Source: Oricola indica
Lineage (GTDB): Bacteria > Pseudomonadota > Alphaproteobacteria > Rhizobiales > Rhizobiaceae
DNA length: 64,000 bases
NCBI RefSeq assembly: GCF_019966595.1
Contig: NZ_JAINFJ010000003.1
Coordinates: 124,001-188,000, forward strand
Direction: 5' to 3'
Positions 44,119 to 54,817 of the stretch are shown piece after piece. A model generated the notes under the pieces. The model saw only the letters and a program-made list of their open reading frames with translations. It had not been told where the DNA came from and did not search any database. Within the stretch, counting starts at the first letter, position 1. Each line of letters opens with the position of its first letter. The translations under genes were made by a program, and so were the position numbers.

Positions 44119-46448
44119 TGAACGGAGCGGCGGGACAGGTGTTGTCCAAACACTTGAAATTATTGATGCTCGGGATTGCCGCGACCGCTGTTCTGGGCAG
44201 CGGTTCCGTAACGACTCCCGTTCATGCGCAGACCGTTCAATCCGTCGCCGGCCTGACTGGCGTCGAGGACGATTCACCGCTGCTTCTGCAGGCCGACGAA
44301 CTGGTCTATGACCGCGACCGCCAGACCGTTGCCGCAGTCGGCGGTGTTCAGGTCGATTACGGCGGCACCCGGATGGTCGCGGACCGTCTGGTCTATAACC
44401 AGATGACTCGCCGCCTGGTCGCCATCGGCAATGTCGAGATCCTCCAGCCCGATGGAACGCGCGCCACGGCAGACGAATTCGACGTGACAGACGATTTCCG
44501 CGAAGGATTCGTCAACGCGTTGCGCATCGTCACGCCCGACGAGACCCGTTTCGCCGCTGAAAGCGCGGTGCGGGAACGCGGCGAAGTCACGACGTTCAAC
44601 AACGGCATCTACACGGCTTGCGCACCCTGCGAAGAACACCCGGAAAAGCCGCCGATCTGGCAGATCAAGGCGCAACGCATCATCTGGAACGGGACGGAAA
44701 AGACCGTCCGTTTCGAGAATGCGTCCTTCGAGTTTCTCGGCGTGCCACTCGCGTCGCTGCCGGTCTTCACGACCGCCGACCCGACGGTGAAGCGGAAAAC
44801 AGGCTTTCTTGCTCCAAGTTTCCGCTATTCGGATGAAACAGGTTTCGGCGCGTCGATCCCCTATTTCATTGCTCTCGCCCCGAATGCCGACCTTCGGCTG
44901 ACAGGTACAGGCATGACGCGCCAAGGGTTCCTCGGCGAGGCGGAATTCCGTCACCGGCTGACCAACGGCATGTACTCGTTGCAGATCGCTGGCATCCATC
45001 AGATGGCGCCGGGCGCATTCAGTACGCCGCAGGACTCATCGAATACCAATCGCGGCATGATTGGCACCAAAGGCCGGTTCGAGGTCAATCCGCGCTGGAC
45101 CTTCGGGTGGGACGTGCTCGCCCAGACCGACAAGAACTTCTCGCGCACCTACGAGATCAAGGGCTTCACGGACAGGGTACAGCGCAACGACATCTACCTG
45201 ACCGGGCTGAACGACAGGAACTTTTTCGACCTGCATGCGATGAGCTTCGATGTGCAGGAGAGCGACGCAGACGGCTCGGGGCGCGACGCTTTGCAGCCGT
45301 GGGTGTTGCCGACCTTCGACTACAACACGATCAGCGACTATCCGCTGGCCGGCGGCGAGTTGTCGTTCAACGTCAATGCGCGGGGGATCTGGCGCGACGA
45401 CGAAGATCAGACCGCCAGCGCAACGCACGGCCTGGATGGCCAAAACACTCGGATTACCGCCGACACGGAGTGGCGACGCACGGTGGTTGCGCCGGGCGGG
45501 CTTGCGATCACGCCGATACTGGCGGCGCGGGGCGACTTTCTGACGCTTGATACGGATACGACAGGCCCCTACTCCGCCACGGGGGCGTCGCTGACGGGCA
45601 ACGGTTCCGATTCTCGCTGGATGGCGACAGCCGGCGTGGAAGTGCGGTGGCCGGTTCTCTTCACCACCGCCCAGTCGAGCCATGTGATCGAGCCGATCGG
45701 ACAGATTTTCGTGCGGCCCGACGAGACGGACGCCGGCATGTTCGCCAACGAGGACGCACAGAGCTTCGTCTTCGACACGACCAACCTGTTCGAGCGCGAC
45801 AAATTCTCCGGCTACGACCGCGTCGAGGGCGGGACACGCGCCAATCTCGGCGTCAGATATACTGGCGCCGTGGGCGACGACATCGCGCTGTACGGAATGT
45901 TCGGTCAGTCCTATCACCTCGCCGGCATGAATTCCTTCGCAGCGCCGGATATGGTGAATGCCGGCGCCGACTCCGGTCTTGAAACCGATGTGTCCGATTT
46001 TGTCGGCATGGCGGGTGCATCCTATCAGGACACGTTCTCCACCGCTGTTCGCGGGCGTTTCGATGAAAAGACGTTCGATGTGCGCCGGGCGGAAGCGGAA
46101 CTGGCCTACACGTCTCACGCGCTCGTGGCGTCTGCGGGCTACGCCTATATCGACGCGCAGCCGACATACGGATTCGCGACCGAACGCCAGGAGGTCAACG
46201 GCAGCGCCACATTGCGTTTCGAGGAGTTCTGGCGGGTCTCCGGCAACGCGACCTACGACATCACCAATCGGCGGCTAGCGCGAACCGGAATTGGCCTCGC
46301 CTATGACGATGAGTGCTTCGCCATCGGCCTGCACTGGCTGCAGACCCGCGACAACACGAACGTGAAAACGAACACGTTCGGCTTCAGGATCGCATTGCGC
46401 ACGCTTGGCGATTTCGGGACCGACATCAACGATTCCAGCAACTACTAG
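44118..46448 (+). CDS. lptD: LPS-assembly protein LptD
   Basis: 776 residues. Signal peptide (about 1-38, 'PVHAQ'), an N-terminal OstA-like beta-jellyroll ('LLLQADELVYDRDRQTVAAVGGVQV'), then a large C-terminal beta-barrel. Inserts LPS in the outer leaflet with LptE. Two cysteines near 'YTACAPCEE' and one near 'DDECFAIG' could make the disulfides required in LptD. Start is the GTG at 44118, with GGAGG about 9 bases upstream and one-base overlap with lptG. Confidence 0.94.
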   Translation: MNGAAGQVLSKHLKLLMLGIAATAVLGSGSVTTPVHAQTVQSVAGLTGVEDDSPLLLQADELVYDRDRQTVAAVGGVQVDYGGTRMVADRLVYNQMTRRLVAIGNVEILQPDGTRATADEFDVTDDFREGFVNALRIVTPDETRFAAESAVRERGEVTTFNNGIYTACAPCEEHPEKPPIWQIKAQRIIWNGTEKTVRFENASFEFLGVPLASLPVFTTADPTVKRKTGFLAPSFRYSDETGFGASIPYFIALAPNADLRLTGTGMTRQGFLGEAEFRHRLTNGMYSLQIAGIHQMAPGAFSTPQDSSNTNRGMIGTKGRFEVNPRWTFGWDVLAQTDKNFSRTYEIKGFTDRVQRNDIYLTGLNDRNFFDLHAMSFDVQESDADGSGRDALQPWVLPTFDYNTISDYPLAGGELSFNVNARGIWRDDEDQTASATHGLDGQNTRITADTEWRRTVVAPGGLAITPILAARGDFLTLDTDTTGPYSATGASLTGNGSDSRWMATAGVEVRWPVLFTTAQSSHVIEPIGQIFVRPDETDAGMFANEDAQSFVFDTTNLFERDKFSGYDRVEGGTRANLGVRYTGAVGDDIALYGMFGQSYHLAGMNSFAAPDMVNAGADSGLETDVSDFVGMAGASYQDTFSTAVRGRFDEKTFDVRRAEAELAYTSHALVASAGYAYIDAQPTYGFATERQEVNGSATLRFEEFWRVSGNATYDITNRRLARTGIGLAYDDECFAIGLHWLQTRDNTNVKTNTFGFRIALRTLGDFGTDINDSSNY

Positions 46449-46548
46449 AGTTTCGTGCCGTCATGCTTTCGCCCAAGATATGAGGCATCGCGACGATCAG
46501 AAGCCCGCATAACGGGGCGGCAACGACAAACAGAATGGCGGATTGGAC

Positions 46549-47493
46549 ATGACTGGCTGGACCAAAGCACTTCGCAAACCGAGAACCATGGCTGCCGTGC
46601 TCGCGCTGACGATGGCCATTCCCGCGACATCGCTCGTTTCGGTTCCCGCGGCCCAAGCCTCGGATATCAAGGTCGTTGTCAACGATCAGGCCGTAACGTC
46701 CTACGACATCGCGCGCCGCAAGGCATTCCTGCAGTTGCAGCGGCGCAAGGGCAACCTCACCCAGATGGCGACCGACGAGCTTATCGAGGAAGCGCTAAAG
46801 CGCAGTGCCGTCCAACGCGCCGGGTATCGCATTCCCGAGAACCGTGTGAACGAGGCCTTTGCGAATTTCGCGCGCGGCAACAAAATGTCGACGAAGCAGA
46901 TGACGCAGATCCTGAATCAATCGGGGGTCACGGCGAAGCACTTCAAGGAGTTCATCAAGCTTCAGATCGGATGGGGACAACTCGTTCAGGCGCAGTCCGG
47001 CCGACGCGCCGGGCTGATGAACGAGCAGGAAGTCGTCGCCAAGATGCTGGAGCGCGGCGGTCCCAAACCGACTTCGACGGAGTACACGCTCCAAAAGGTC
47101 ATCTTCGTGGTTCCGAAATCGCAGCGCGGAAGGCTGGCCCAGCGCCGTTCCGAGGCGAACTCCATGCGCGGCCGTATCGGCGACTGCTCGAACACGATCG
47201 CCGTGGCAAGCCAGTTGCGCGACGTGACCGTTCAGGATCTCGGCCGGGTGCTTGAACTGCAATTGCCGGATGGCTGGAAAGACGAGGTCAGCGGTTTGCA
47301 GGCGGGTCAGACCACCCGTACCAAGGATTCCGAGAACGGCGTCGAATTCCTGGTCGTGTGCCGTGCGCGGCAGGTCTCGGACGACCGTGTCGCACAGTTG
47401 CAGTTCTCCACCGAGGAGCTCAAGAACGGCGGCAACTCCGGCGAAGACCTGCTGAAACTGCTGCGCGAAAACGCCCGTATCCAGCGCCGCTGA
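46549..47493 (+). CDS. SurA-like periplasmic chaperone / peptidyl-prolyl isomerase
   Basis: 314 residues, shorter than E. coli SurA (one parvulin domain). Signal peptide ends near 'VPAAQAS'; SurA N-domain follows ('[21 protein letters not shown]', '[19 protein letters not shown]'); the parvulin-like part runs from '[12 protein letters not shown]' to '[16 protein letters not shown]'. Probably aids folding of LptD and other barrels. ATG at 46549 chosen, as GGCGGA lies about 7 bases upstream; the TTG two codons earlier is less likely. It sits between lptD and pdxA as in many Proteobacteria. Confidence 0.87.
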   Translation: MTGWTKALRKPRTMAAVLALTMAIPATSLVSVPAAQASDIKVVVNDQAVTSYDIARRKAFLQLQRRKGNLTQMATDELIEEALKRSAVQRAGYRIPENRVNEAFANFARGNKMSTKQMTQILNQSGVTAKHFKEFIKLQIGWGQLVQAQSGRRAGLMNEQEVVAKMLERGGPKPTSTEYTLQKVIFVVPKSQRGRLAQRRSEANSMRGRIGDCSNTIAVASQLRDVTVQDLGRVLELQLPDGWKDEVSGLQAGQTTRTKDSENGVEFLVVCRARQVSDDRVAQLQFSTEELKNGGNSGEDLLKLLRENARIQRR

Positions 47494-47515
47494 CAGATCA
47501 AGGCCAGGGGATGCA

Positions 47516-48547
47516 ATGAACACGGTTTCACCGCTGCCGCTGGCCGTTTCGATCGGAGATCCCGGCGGCATCGGTCCCGATGTCATCCTCGCGGCCTGGA
47601 GAATGCGCCGCGAAGCGGAGCTTCCGCCCTTCTACGTCCTTGCCGATCCCTTTCAGCTTGCTGCGCGCGCGCATGAATTGGGGTTCGATCTCCCGATCAT
47701 CGAGTGCGCGCCGAGCGACACAGCCGTGCATTTCGACACCGCGCTGCCCATTGTCGCCCTTCAGAACCGGTTTTCCGCCGTATCAGGCGCGCCGGACGCC
47801 GCCAATGCGCCGGGTATCATCGAAGCCATAGATAGGGCCGTCGCCGATGCAATGGAAGGCCGGGCGGCCGGAATCGTGACCGCACCGATCTCCAAGAAGC
47901 CGCTTTATGATGCGGGTTTTCGCCATCCCGGACACACCGAATATCTGGCGGCGCTGGCGAAGCAGCATACCGGCAGGGACGCGCTGCCGGTGATGATGCT
48001 TGCCGGACCGAAGCTGCGCGCGGTGCCGGTGACGATCCATATCCCGCTCCAGCGTGTGTTCGACGACCTGACCACCGAGCTGATCGTCGAGACCTGCCGC
48101 ATCGTGCATCACGACCTCGCCGCGCGGTTCGGCATCGCCTCGCCCCGGCTCGCTGTCGCCGGCCTCAATCCGCATGCCGGCGAAGGCGGCGCGCTCGGCT
48201 CGGAGGACAACGACATAGTCCTTCCGGCGATCGAGCAACTTGTCGCTTCGGGCATCGATGCACGCGGCCCCCTGCCCGCCGACACGATGTTCCACGACCG
48301 CGCGCGTGCGACCTACGATGCGGCGATTTGCATGTATCACGACCAGGCGCTGATCCCGGCCAAGACGCTGGGTTTCGACGACAGCGTCAATGCCACGCTG
48401 GGGCTTCCCTTCATACGCACCTCGCCCGACCACGGAACGGCGTTCGACATCGCCGGCACGGGCAAGGCACTGCCCGACAGTTTCATCGCGGCCCTGCGCA
48501 TGGCCGCCGAAATGGCCGAACACAGCCGGAGGGCGGAAGCGGCTTGA
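47516..48547 (+). CDS. pdxA: 4-hydroxythreonine-4-phosphate dehydrogenase
   Basis: 343 residues. Vitamin B6 (PLP) synthesis, NAD-dependent oxidation of 4-phospho-hydroxythreonine. Seen: '[14 protein letters not shown]', 'GHTEYLAAL', '[15 protein letters not shown]', and the metal ligand region '[15 protein letters not shown]'. TGA overlaps the rsmA TTG (TTGA). Confidence 0.96.
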   Translation: MNTVSPLPLAVSIGDPGGIGPDVILAAWRMRREAELPPFYVLADPFQLAARAHELGFDLPIIECAPSDTAVHFDTALPIVALQNRFSAVSGAPDAANAPGIIEAIDRAVADAMEGRAAGIVTAPISKKPLYDAGFRHPGHTEYLAALAKQHTGRDALPVMMLAGPKLRAVPVTIHIPLQRVFDDLTTELIVETCRIVHHDLAARFGIASPRLAVAGLNPHAGEGGALGSEDNDIVLPAIEQLVASGIDARGPLPADTMFHDRARATYDAAICMYHDQALIPAKTLGFDDSVNATLGLPFIRTSPDHGTAFDIAGTGKALPDSFIAALRMAAEMAEHSRRAEAA

Positions 48548-49395
48548 CCGACGCGGCGGAACAGAAAACGGCGATCGACGGGTTGCCGCCGCTTCGCGCG
48601 GTAATCGAGAAGCACGATCTCGCGACGAAGAAATCGCTCGGTCAGAATTTCCTGCTCGACCTCAATCTTACCGGGCGTATCGCGCGGGCGGCAGGCGACC
48701 TTGCCGATCACACGGTCATCGAAGTCGGCCCCGGCCCCGGCGGACTCACGCGGGCTCTGCTGATGCATGGCGCGGCGGAGGTGGTCGTTATCGAACGCGA
48801 CGCCCGTTGCCTGCCCGCGCTGGAAGAAATCTCAGCGCATTACCCCGGCAGGCTCGAAATCGTGGAAGGCGATGCGCTCAAGGCGGATTTCGCAACGCTC
48901 GCCGGCGAAAAGCCCGCCAAGATCGTCGCCAACCTGCCCTACAATGTCGGCACGCAACTGCTCGTGAACTGGCTGGAAACCGAGCCCTGGCCGCCGTTCT
49001 TCGACTCGCTGACGCTGATGTTCCAGCGCGAGGTCGCGGAACGCATCGTCGCGGCGCCCGGCAGCGGTTCATATGGACGTCTCGGCGTGCTCGCCGGGTG
49101 GCGAACGGAGGCGCGCATCCAGTTCGACGTGCCGCCGCAGGCCTTCTGGCCACCGCCCAAGGTCACGTCCTCGGTCGTGCATCTGGTTCCGCGCCAGGCC
49201 CTCATCGCTACGGATGCGCGTCGCCTGTCGCTGACGACGCAACATGCCTTCGGCCAAAGGCGCAAGATGCTGCGCCAGAGCCTGAAAGCGATCGGCGGTC
49301 AGGCGCTGCTGGACGCCGCCGGCATAGATGGGGCGCGGCGCGCAGAAACGCTGTCTATCGAGGAGTTCTGCCGTCTGGCGAACGCTTCGACCTGA
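48544..49395 (+). CDS. rsmA: 16S rRNA (A1518/A1519-N6)-dimethyltransferase
   Basis: 283 residues (KsgA). Seen: '[10 protein letters not shown]', SAM motif '[15 protein letters not shown]', catalytic '[15 protein letters not shown]' (NLPY) and C-terminal '[10 protein letters not shown]'. The TTG at 48544 is the only start that overlaps the pdxA stop and leaves a normal N-terminus; longer readings would be frame-shifted pdxA. It is convergent with gmk, 4 bases apart. Confidence 0.95.
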   Translation: MTDAAEQKTAIDGLPPLRAVIEKHDLATKKSLGQNFLLDLNLTGRIARAAGDLADHTVIEVGPGPGGLTRALLMHGAAEVVVIERDARCLPALEEISAHYPGRLEIVEGDALKADFATLAGEKPAKIVANLPYNVGTQLLVNWLETEPWPPFFDSLTLMFQREVAERIVAAPGSGSYGRLGVLAGWRTEARIQFDVPPQAFWPPPKVTSSVVHLVPRQALIATDARRLSLTTQHAFGQRRKMLRQSLKAIGGQALLDAAGIDGARRAETLSIEEFCRLANAST

Positions 49396-49399
49396 GGAA

Positions 49400-50065
49400 T
49401 CAGGGTTTCTCTTTCAGCAGGCCATCGACGAAGTCGAAGAGGCCGGGGCGGCGGTCCCGGCGCAGCCGCTCGGCCTTGACGATCGCGCGGACGTTATCGA
49501 AGGCGCGATCGAGATCGTCATTGACGATGACGTAGTCGTAGGTGCGCCACTGCTCGATTTCCGTGGCGGCATTGGTCAGGCGCTTCTGGATCGTCGCTTC
49601 GTCGTCTTCGGCCCTGCGGTGCAGGCGCGCTTTCAGTTCCGCCATCGTCGGCGGGAGCACGAAGATCGAGACCACATCGGCGCGCATCTTCTCGGCAAGC
49701 TGGTGCGCACCCTGCCAGTCGATATCGAACAGAATGTCACGGCCATCGGCCATGGCCTGCTCGACCGGGTCGCGTGGCGAGCCGTAATAATTGCCGTGCA
49801 CCTCCGCCCATTCCAGGAGGTCGTCATTGTCACGCATCCGCTCGAAGTCGCGCGGTGTGATGAAGTGATAATGGACACCGTCGATCTCGCTTGCGCGCCG
49901 GGCGCGCGTCGTCACGCTGACAGAAAGTTCCAGCCCCCCATCCGTTTCGAGCAGATTGCGCGCGATGGTGGACTTGCCCGCGCCCGACGGCGAGGACAGG
50001 ACCAGCATGAGACCGCGCCGCCGGATCGAGGCGGAAGGCGGTCGTTTGTCTCCGGCGTCGGTCAT
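49400..50065 (-). CDS. gmk: Guanylate kinase
   Basis: 221 residues. Phosphorylates GMP to GDP. P-loop '[10 protein letters not shown]' near 24-33, '[19 protein letters not shown]' for GMP binding, '[14 protein letters not shown]'. Slightly longer at the N-terminus than E. coli Gmk. Lies downstream of yicC by 10 bases. Confidence 0.97.
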   Translation of the reverse strand: MTDAGDKRPPSASIRRRGLMLVLSSPSGAGKSTIARNLLETDGGLELSVSVTTRARRASEIDGVHYHFITPRDFERMRDNDDLLEWAEVHGNYYGSPRDPVEQAMADGRDILFDIDWQGAHQLAEKMRADVVSIFVLPPTMAELKARLHRRAEDDEATIQKRLTNAATEIEQWRTYDYVIVNDDLDRAFDNVRAIVKAERLRRDRRPGLFDFVDGLLKEKP

Positions 50066-50075
50066 GATTTTCTTC

Positions 50076-50960
50076 TCACTGCAAATTCTGAACCTGTTCG
50101 CGAAACTGGTCGATGACCGCTTTCAGATCGAGGCCGATGGCCGTCAAGGCGGCGGACGACGATTTCGAGCAGATCGTGTTGGTTTCGCGATTGAATTCCT
50201 GGGCAAGGAAGTCGAGCTTGCGACCGATCGGGCCGCCTTCGGCCAGCATGCGCTGCGCTGACGTCGCATGCGCACGCAATCGATCCAGTTCCTCGCGGAT
50301 GTCGGCCTTGGTCGCCAGAAGCGCCGCCTCGGCGTGCAGGCGTGCCTCGTCGAAGCCGGAGCCGTCCAGAAGCGCGCTGACCTGTTCCTTGAGCCGCTCC
50401 CGGATCGCTTCGGGCCGGCTGCCGGGATCCGCTTCCGCGCGATCGGTGAGATCGGAGATCGTCGCGACATGGCCAGAGAGAATGGAGCGCAAGACTTCGC
50501 CCTCGCCGACCCGTGCGATCACAAGCGCGTCGAGCGCTTCGTTGAGCGCGTCGAGGCAATGCTGCTCAGCGATCTCGGGATCGAGGTTCACTTCGGTGTC
50601 GTCGGACAGTACCACGCCGCGCAGCGACAGGAGGCCATCGGCTGTCGGCGGCGCGATCGCGCATTCGTCCGCCAGCTTCCTTGCGGTTTCCGCGATCAAG
50701 CGAAAGCGCTCTTCGTCAACGGGCGTGACGACTCCGCCGGACACCGGTTTGGCGGAGAGGAAAACCTGCACGCTGCCGCGCGCGACGCGCTCGGAGACAC
50801 GTTTCTTGATCGCCGATTCCAGCCTTTCCAGGCCGGATGGCAAGCGCAGGCGGATATCGAGACCCTTGTTGTTGACGGAGCGGATATCGCACGCCGCCTC
50901 GACGCCATCGGCACGGCGCACGGCGCTGGCGAAACCGGTCATGCTCTGCACTTCGGTCAT
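50076..50960 (-). CDS. YicC/YloC family endoribonuclease
   Basis: 294 residues from the ATG at 50960, where GGAGCGAACA precedes it. Begins with the family's '[13 protein letters not shown]' and ends with 'REQVQNLQ'; '[14 protein letters not shown]' is typical. The family has RNase activity and in E. coli affects sRNA RyhB. Between mltG and gmk, a widely conserved order. Confidence 0.93.
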   Translation of the reverse strand: MTEVQSMTGFASAVRRADGVEAACDIRSVNNKGLDIRLRLPSGLERLESAIKKRVSERVARGSVQVFLSAKPVSGGVVTPVDEERFRLIAETARKLADECAIAPPTADGLLSLRGVVLSDDTEVNLDPEIAEQHCLDALNEALDALVIARVGEGEVLRSILSGHVATISDLTDRAEADPGSRPEAIRERLKEQVSALLDGSGFDEARLHAEAALLATKADIREELDRLRAHATSAQRMLAEGGPIGRKLDFLAQEFNRETNTICSKSSSAALTAIGLDLKAVIDQFREQVQNLQ

Positions 50961-51006
50961 TGTTCGCTCCACGCCGCAATCGAACGCGCGCGCCGCAGAC
51001 CGGTCA

Positions 51007-52221
51007 TCAGTTCCCGGCCGGCTGGCTTTCGCCGTTCGCTGCCGCTTCCTCCGCAGCCTTCGCTGCCTCTGCCGCGCGCTGACGTTCGATCTCGCGCCAG
51101 CGGCGCACATTGGCGTTGTGCTCGGCCAGCGTCTTGGCGAAGACGTGCCCGCCGGTTCCATCGGCGACGAAATAGAGATCGTCGGTCACCGACGGGTTGG
51201 CGACGGCTTCGAGGGCGGCGCGGCCCGGGATCGCGATCGGGCCGGGCGGCAGGCCGACGATCTGGTAGGTGTTGTAGGGCGTCGGCTTGTCGATATCGGA
51301 CCGATAGATCGGGCGATCGGACGGTTTGCCCTCGCCGCCGAACAGGCCGTAGATGATCGTCGGATCGGACTGCAGTTTCATGCCCTTGCGCAGACGGTTG
51401 ATGAAGACTCCGGCGACACGCGAGCGTTCGTTCGGGACCGCGGTCTCCTTCTCGACGATGGAGGCCAAGGTGACGAACTCGTTGATGTCTTCGATCGGAA
51501 GATCGGCGCGCCGGTTCGCCCATGTCTCCTCGATGATCGCGCGCTGCTGCGCTTCCATCGTGCGGATCAGTTCGGCGCGTGTCGTGCCGCGAGAAAACTT
51601 TTGCGTGTCGGCGACAAGCATGCCCTCTTCCGGCAAGGTTTCCGGCATCTCGCCCGTCAGAAGCTCGTTTTCCGCGACGCGATCGAGCGCCTGTGCGACG
51701 GTCATGCCCTCGACCACGGTCAGAGGATGAAGGATCGCCCTGCCCGACACGAGGATATCCATGATTTCCTTCATGGAGGCATTCGCCTTGAACTCGTACT
51801 CGCCGGCCTTGAAATCGGACTCGTGACCGTAGACGCGGACGCCCGCCTCGAAGATGCGCGCGTTGGAAATGATGTTGCGGCTCTCGAGGCTCGACGCGAT
51901 CTGCCCGAGGCTGGCACCGGGACGCACGGCGTGGGTGACGGCGAGCGAGCTCGGTCCGGCTTCCTCGAAACGCACTTTGCCATAATACAGCGCGCCGCCG
52001 ATGGCGATCATGCCAACGACGACCAGAGTGATGAGGAAGTTGAAGAAAACGACGACCTGGCTGCGAGCCTGACGGGCTCGGCTGGGCGGACCTACGGCCG
52101 GTTCGGGGCGAAGCGCCTGTTTCGGCGATTGCAGGATAATGCGTTCGTCGCGCGTATCGCGAAAGCCGCCCGGCTGACTTCCATCCATCGGCCTGCGCCC
52201 AAATTGCTGATCGGTGCTCAC
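51007..52221 (-). CDS. mltG: Endolytic murein transglycosylase MltG
   Basis: 404 residues. One N-terminal membrane segment (about residues 50-75), then a LysM-like domain ('VRPGASLGQIASSLESRNII') and the YceG catalytic domain with the active-site Glu in 'LASIVEKETAVPNERS' and 'KGMKLQSDPTIIYGLFGGEG'. Cuts nascent glycan strands. The Ala/Glu-rich C-tail is low complexity. Confidence 0.95.
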   Translation of the reverse strand: MSTDQQFGRRPMDGSQPGGFRDTRDERIILQSPKQALRPEPAVGPPSRARQARSQVVVFFNFLITLVVVGMIAIGGALYYGKVRFEEAGPSSLAVTHAVRPGASLGQIASSLESRNIISNARIFEAGVRVYGHESDFKAGEYEFKANASMKEIMDILVSGRAILHPLTVVEGMTVAQALDRVAENELLTGEMPETLPEEGMLVADTQKFSRGTTRAELIRTMEAQQRAIIEETWANRRADLPIEDINEFVTLASIVEKETAVPNERSRVAGVFINRLRKGMKLQSDPTIIYGLFGGEGKPSDRPIYRSDIDKPTPYNTYQIVGLPPGPIAIPGRAALEAVANPSVTDDLYFVADGTGGHVFAKTLAEHNANVRRWREIERQRAAEAAKAAEEAAANGESQPAGN

Positions 52222-52372
52222 GTCGAAACCCTATGCTGATCGCCGATTTTCACAGCGTAATCGTGTCGATACAAGTGTCCGGGCCGCGTCAGACGTATCT
52301 ATCCATATGATTCATTACGCGCCGGAAGCCGGTACCGTGTAGAAATGAATATGGCGAAACCTTGCTGTGCGG

Positions 52373-53641
52373 TCACGCCTGATAGCGGCGCAGGACCAGC
52401 GAGGCATTGGTTCCGCCGAAACCGAACGAGTTCGACAGCGCCACATTGATCTCGCGCTCACGCTTGACGTGCGGCACGAGGTCTATCGCTGTCTCGACGT
52501 CCGGATTGTCGAGATTGAGCGTCGGCGGCGCGACATTGTCGCGGATCGCGAGCATGCAGAAGATCGCTTCGACGGCACCGGCCGCGCCGAGCAGGTGGCC
52601 GATCGACGACTTGGTCGATGACATGGAAACCTTCGAGGCCGAATTTCCGACGACCCGTTCGACGGCGCCGAGCTCGATCGTATCGGCCATCGTCGAAGTG
52701 CCGTGCGCGTTGATGTAATCGACGTCGGCCGCCTCGATGCCGGCGCGCTTGAGGGCGGAGCGCATGCAGCGTTCGGCGCCCTCGCCGTCCTCGGACGGCG
52801 CCGTGATGTGATAGGCATCGCCGGACAGGCCGTAGCCGATCACTTCGGCATAGATCTTCGCGCCACGCGCCTTGGCGTGTTCGAGTTCCTCAAGAACGAC
52901 GATACCGGAGCCCTCGCCCATGACGAAACCGTCGCGGTCGCGGTCATAGGGCCGCGAAGCGGCGGTCGGATCATCGTTGCGGTCGGTCGAAAGCGCCTTG
53001 CAGGCCGCGAAGCCGGCCAGCGAAATGCGGCTGATCGGCGATTCCGTGCCGCCGGCGACCATCACGTCGGCGTCGCCCAGGGCGATCAGACGGCTGGCAT
53101 CGCCGATGGCGTGCGCACCGGTCGAGCAGGCGGTGACGACCGAGTGGTTCGGACCGCGAAGCTTGTGGCGAATGGATACCTGGCCGCCGGCCAGATTGAT
53201 CAGGCGGCCCGGAATAAAGAATGGAGAAACACGGCGAGGCCCGCGGTCGCGCAGCGTGTAGCCCGCCTCCACGATTCCCTCGATACCGCCGATGCCCGAT
53301 CCGACAAGCACGCCCGTCGCGATCTGATCCTCGTCGGTCTCGGGATGCCAATCGGCATCGGCGAGCGCCTGATCGGCCGCAGCCATCGCGTAGAGAATGA
53401 AGGGATCGACCTTGCGCTGTTCCTTCGGCTCCATCCAGTCGTCAGCATTGAACGTGCCATCGGAGCCGTCGCCAACCGGAATGCGGCAGGCGATTTGAGC
53501 GGGCAGATCACTCACATCAAACTCGGTTACTCGACCGGCGCCACTCTGGCCGTCGAGAATTCGTGTCCATGTGTGATCGACATTTCCGCCCAATGGCGAA
53601 ACCATGCCGATGCCGGTAACGACAACGCGCCGCATATTCAT
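52373..53641 (-). CDS. fabF: 3-oxoacyl-ACP synthase II
   Basis: 422 residues. Condensing enzyme of fatty-acid elongation. Catalytic triad: C172 in 'VTACSTGAHAIG', His in 'NAHGTSTMADT' and His in 'SSIGHLLGAAG'. Second ATG (third codon) is an alternative start. Downstream of acpP beyond a hairpin at 53658-53682. Confidence 0.97.
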   Translation of the reverse strand: MNMRRVVVTGIGMVSPLGGNVDHTWTRILDGQSGAGRVTEFDVSDLPAQIACRIPVGDGSDGTFNADDWMEPKEQRKVDPFILYAMAAADQALADADWHPETDEDQIATGVLVGSGIGGIEGIVEAGYTLRDRGPRRVSPFFIPGRLINLAGGQVSIRHKLRGPNHSVVTACSTGAHAIGDASRLIALGDADVMVAGGTESPISRISLAGFAACKALSTDRNDDPTAASRPYDRDRDGFVMGEGSGIVVLEELEHAKARGAKIYAEVIGYGLSGDAYHITAPSEDGEGAERCMRSALKRAGIEAADVDYINAHGTSTMADTIELGAVERVVGNSASKVSMSSTKSSIGHLLGAAGAVEAIFCMLAIRDNVAPPTLNLDNPDVETAIDLVPHVKREREINVALSNSFGFGGTNASLVLRRYQA

Positions 53642-53657
53642 CGCACTACACCTGAAA

Positions 53658-53682
53658 ACGCCGGCGGATCTGCCGCCGGCGT
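53658..53682 (-). terminator. Terminator/attenuator between acpP and fabF
   Basis: Perfect 10-bp stem (ACGCCGGCGG / CCGCCGGCGT) with a 5-base loop; read on the minus strand it is followed by TTTT. It lies between the acpP stop and the fabF start, so part of acpP transcription should end here, letting abundant acpP mRNA exceed fabF mRNA. Confidence 0.78.
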
Positions 53683-53701
53683 GGGTAAGCTACAACGCCG
53701 A

Positions 53702-53938
53702 TCAGGCGTTGGCTTTTTCAATGAACTTCACGGCGTCGCCGACCGTCAGGATGGTCTCGGCCGCATCGTCGGGGATTTCGACGCCGAATTCTTCTTCGAA
53801 AGCCATCACGAGTTCGACGGTGTCGAGGCTGTCCGCGCCGAGATCGTCGATAAAGCTCGCGCTTTCGGTTACTTTCTCGGCATCGACGCCCAGATGTTCA
53901 ACAACGATCTTTTTGACCCGTTCTGCGATGTCGCTCAT
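53702..53938 (-). CDS. acpP: Acyl carrier protein
   Basis: 78 residues, acidic four-helix protein. Phosphopantetheine attachment at S37 in '[13 protein letters not shown]'. 118 bases separate it from fabG, enough for its own promoter. Confidence 0.98.
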   Translation of the reverse strand: MSDIAERVKKIVVEHLGVDAEKVTESASFIDDLGADSLDTVELVMAFEEEFGVEIPDDAAETILTVGDAVKFIEKANA

Positions 53939-54056
53939 GTCGGTTCCCTCGACTTTGGAGTTTTCAGATTGTGGTTATCTTCAAGGTTCGGGCTAATCAA
54001 GTCGCAACAGGCAGTTTGAGACAACTTTGTTAGCCCGAGGAAAGGGCAAAACGCCC

Positions 54057-54794
54057 TTAAATCATTGCCATTCCGCCATTCACATGGACAGTCTGACCGG
54101 TGACGTAGGCGGCTTCCTCAGCCGCAAGGAACGCAACGGAAGCAGCCACTTCCGGGCCAGTTCCCATGCGTTTCATCGGAATCGCACCCATGATCGCGTC
54201 TTTCTGCTTGTCGTTGAGCTTGTCGGTCATCGCGCTTTCGATGAAGCCCGGAGCAACGCAGTTCACGGTGATATTGCGCGAGGCGACTTCCTGCGCGAGC
54301 GACTTTGAAAATCCGATCATGCCCGCTTTGGAGGCGCAGTAATTGGCCTGGCCGGGATTGCCGGTGACGCCGACGACAGAGGTGATGTTGACGATGCGGC
54401 CGTAACGGCGACGCATCATCGGATGGGTGAGTTGGCGGGTCAGCCGGAAGACCGAGGTCAGGTTGACCTCGAGCACGGCGTCCCAGTCATCGTCCGACAT
54501 GCGCACGAACAACCCGTCGCGGGTGATACCAGCATTGTTGATCAGGATGTCCACACCCTCGAGGGTTTCCTCGGCGGTTTCGCCGAGCGCCTTGACGGCG
54601 TCACGATCCGTCAGGTCGGCGGGAAAGACGTGCACGCGGTCGCCGAGATCGCCGGCAAGCGCATCGAGCTTCTCGCGGCGCGTTCCGTGCAGCCCGACAA
54701 TCGCGCCCTGGGCGTGCAGCGTGCGGGCAATCGCCTCGCCGATGCCGCCGGATGCGCCCGTCACCAGGGCCTTGCGGCCGGTCAGTTCAAACAT
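54057..54794 (-). CDS. fabG: 3-oxoacyl-ACP reductase
   Basis: 245 residues, SDR. 'VTGASGGIGEAIA' cofactor loop; catalytic Ser139, Tyr152, Lys156 ('NYCASKAG'); 'NNAGITRDGLFVRM' typical of FabG. 23 bases after fabD, same strand. Confidence 0.97.
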   Translation of the reverse strand: MFELTGRKALVTGASGGIGEAIARTLHAQGAIVGLHGTRREKLDALAGDLGDRVHVFPADLTDRDAVKALGETAEETLEGVDILINNAGITRDGLFVRMSDDDWDAVLEVNLTSVFRLTRQLTHPMMRRRYGRIVNITSVVGVTGNPGQANYCASKAGMIGFSKSLAQEVASRNITVNCVAPGFIESAMTDKLNDKQKDAIMGAIPMKRMGTGPEVAASVAFLAAEEAAYVTGQTVHVNGGMAMI

Positions 54795-54817
54795 ATCGTC
54801 GTCCTTCCGCTTTCGGG

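Noticed and set aside
50113-52239. 708-codon plus-strand frame opposite yicC and mltG
   Set aside because: Ser/Arg-rich antisense frame with no motif or ribosome site; the minus-strand genes are clear.
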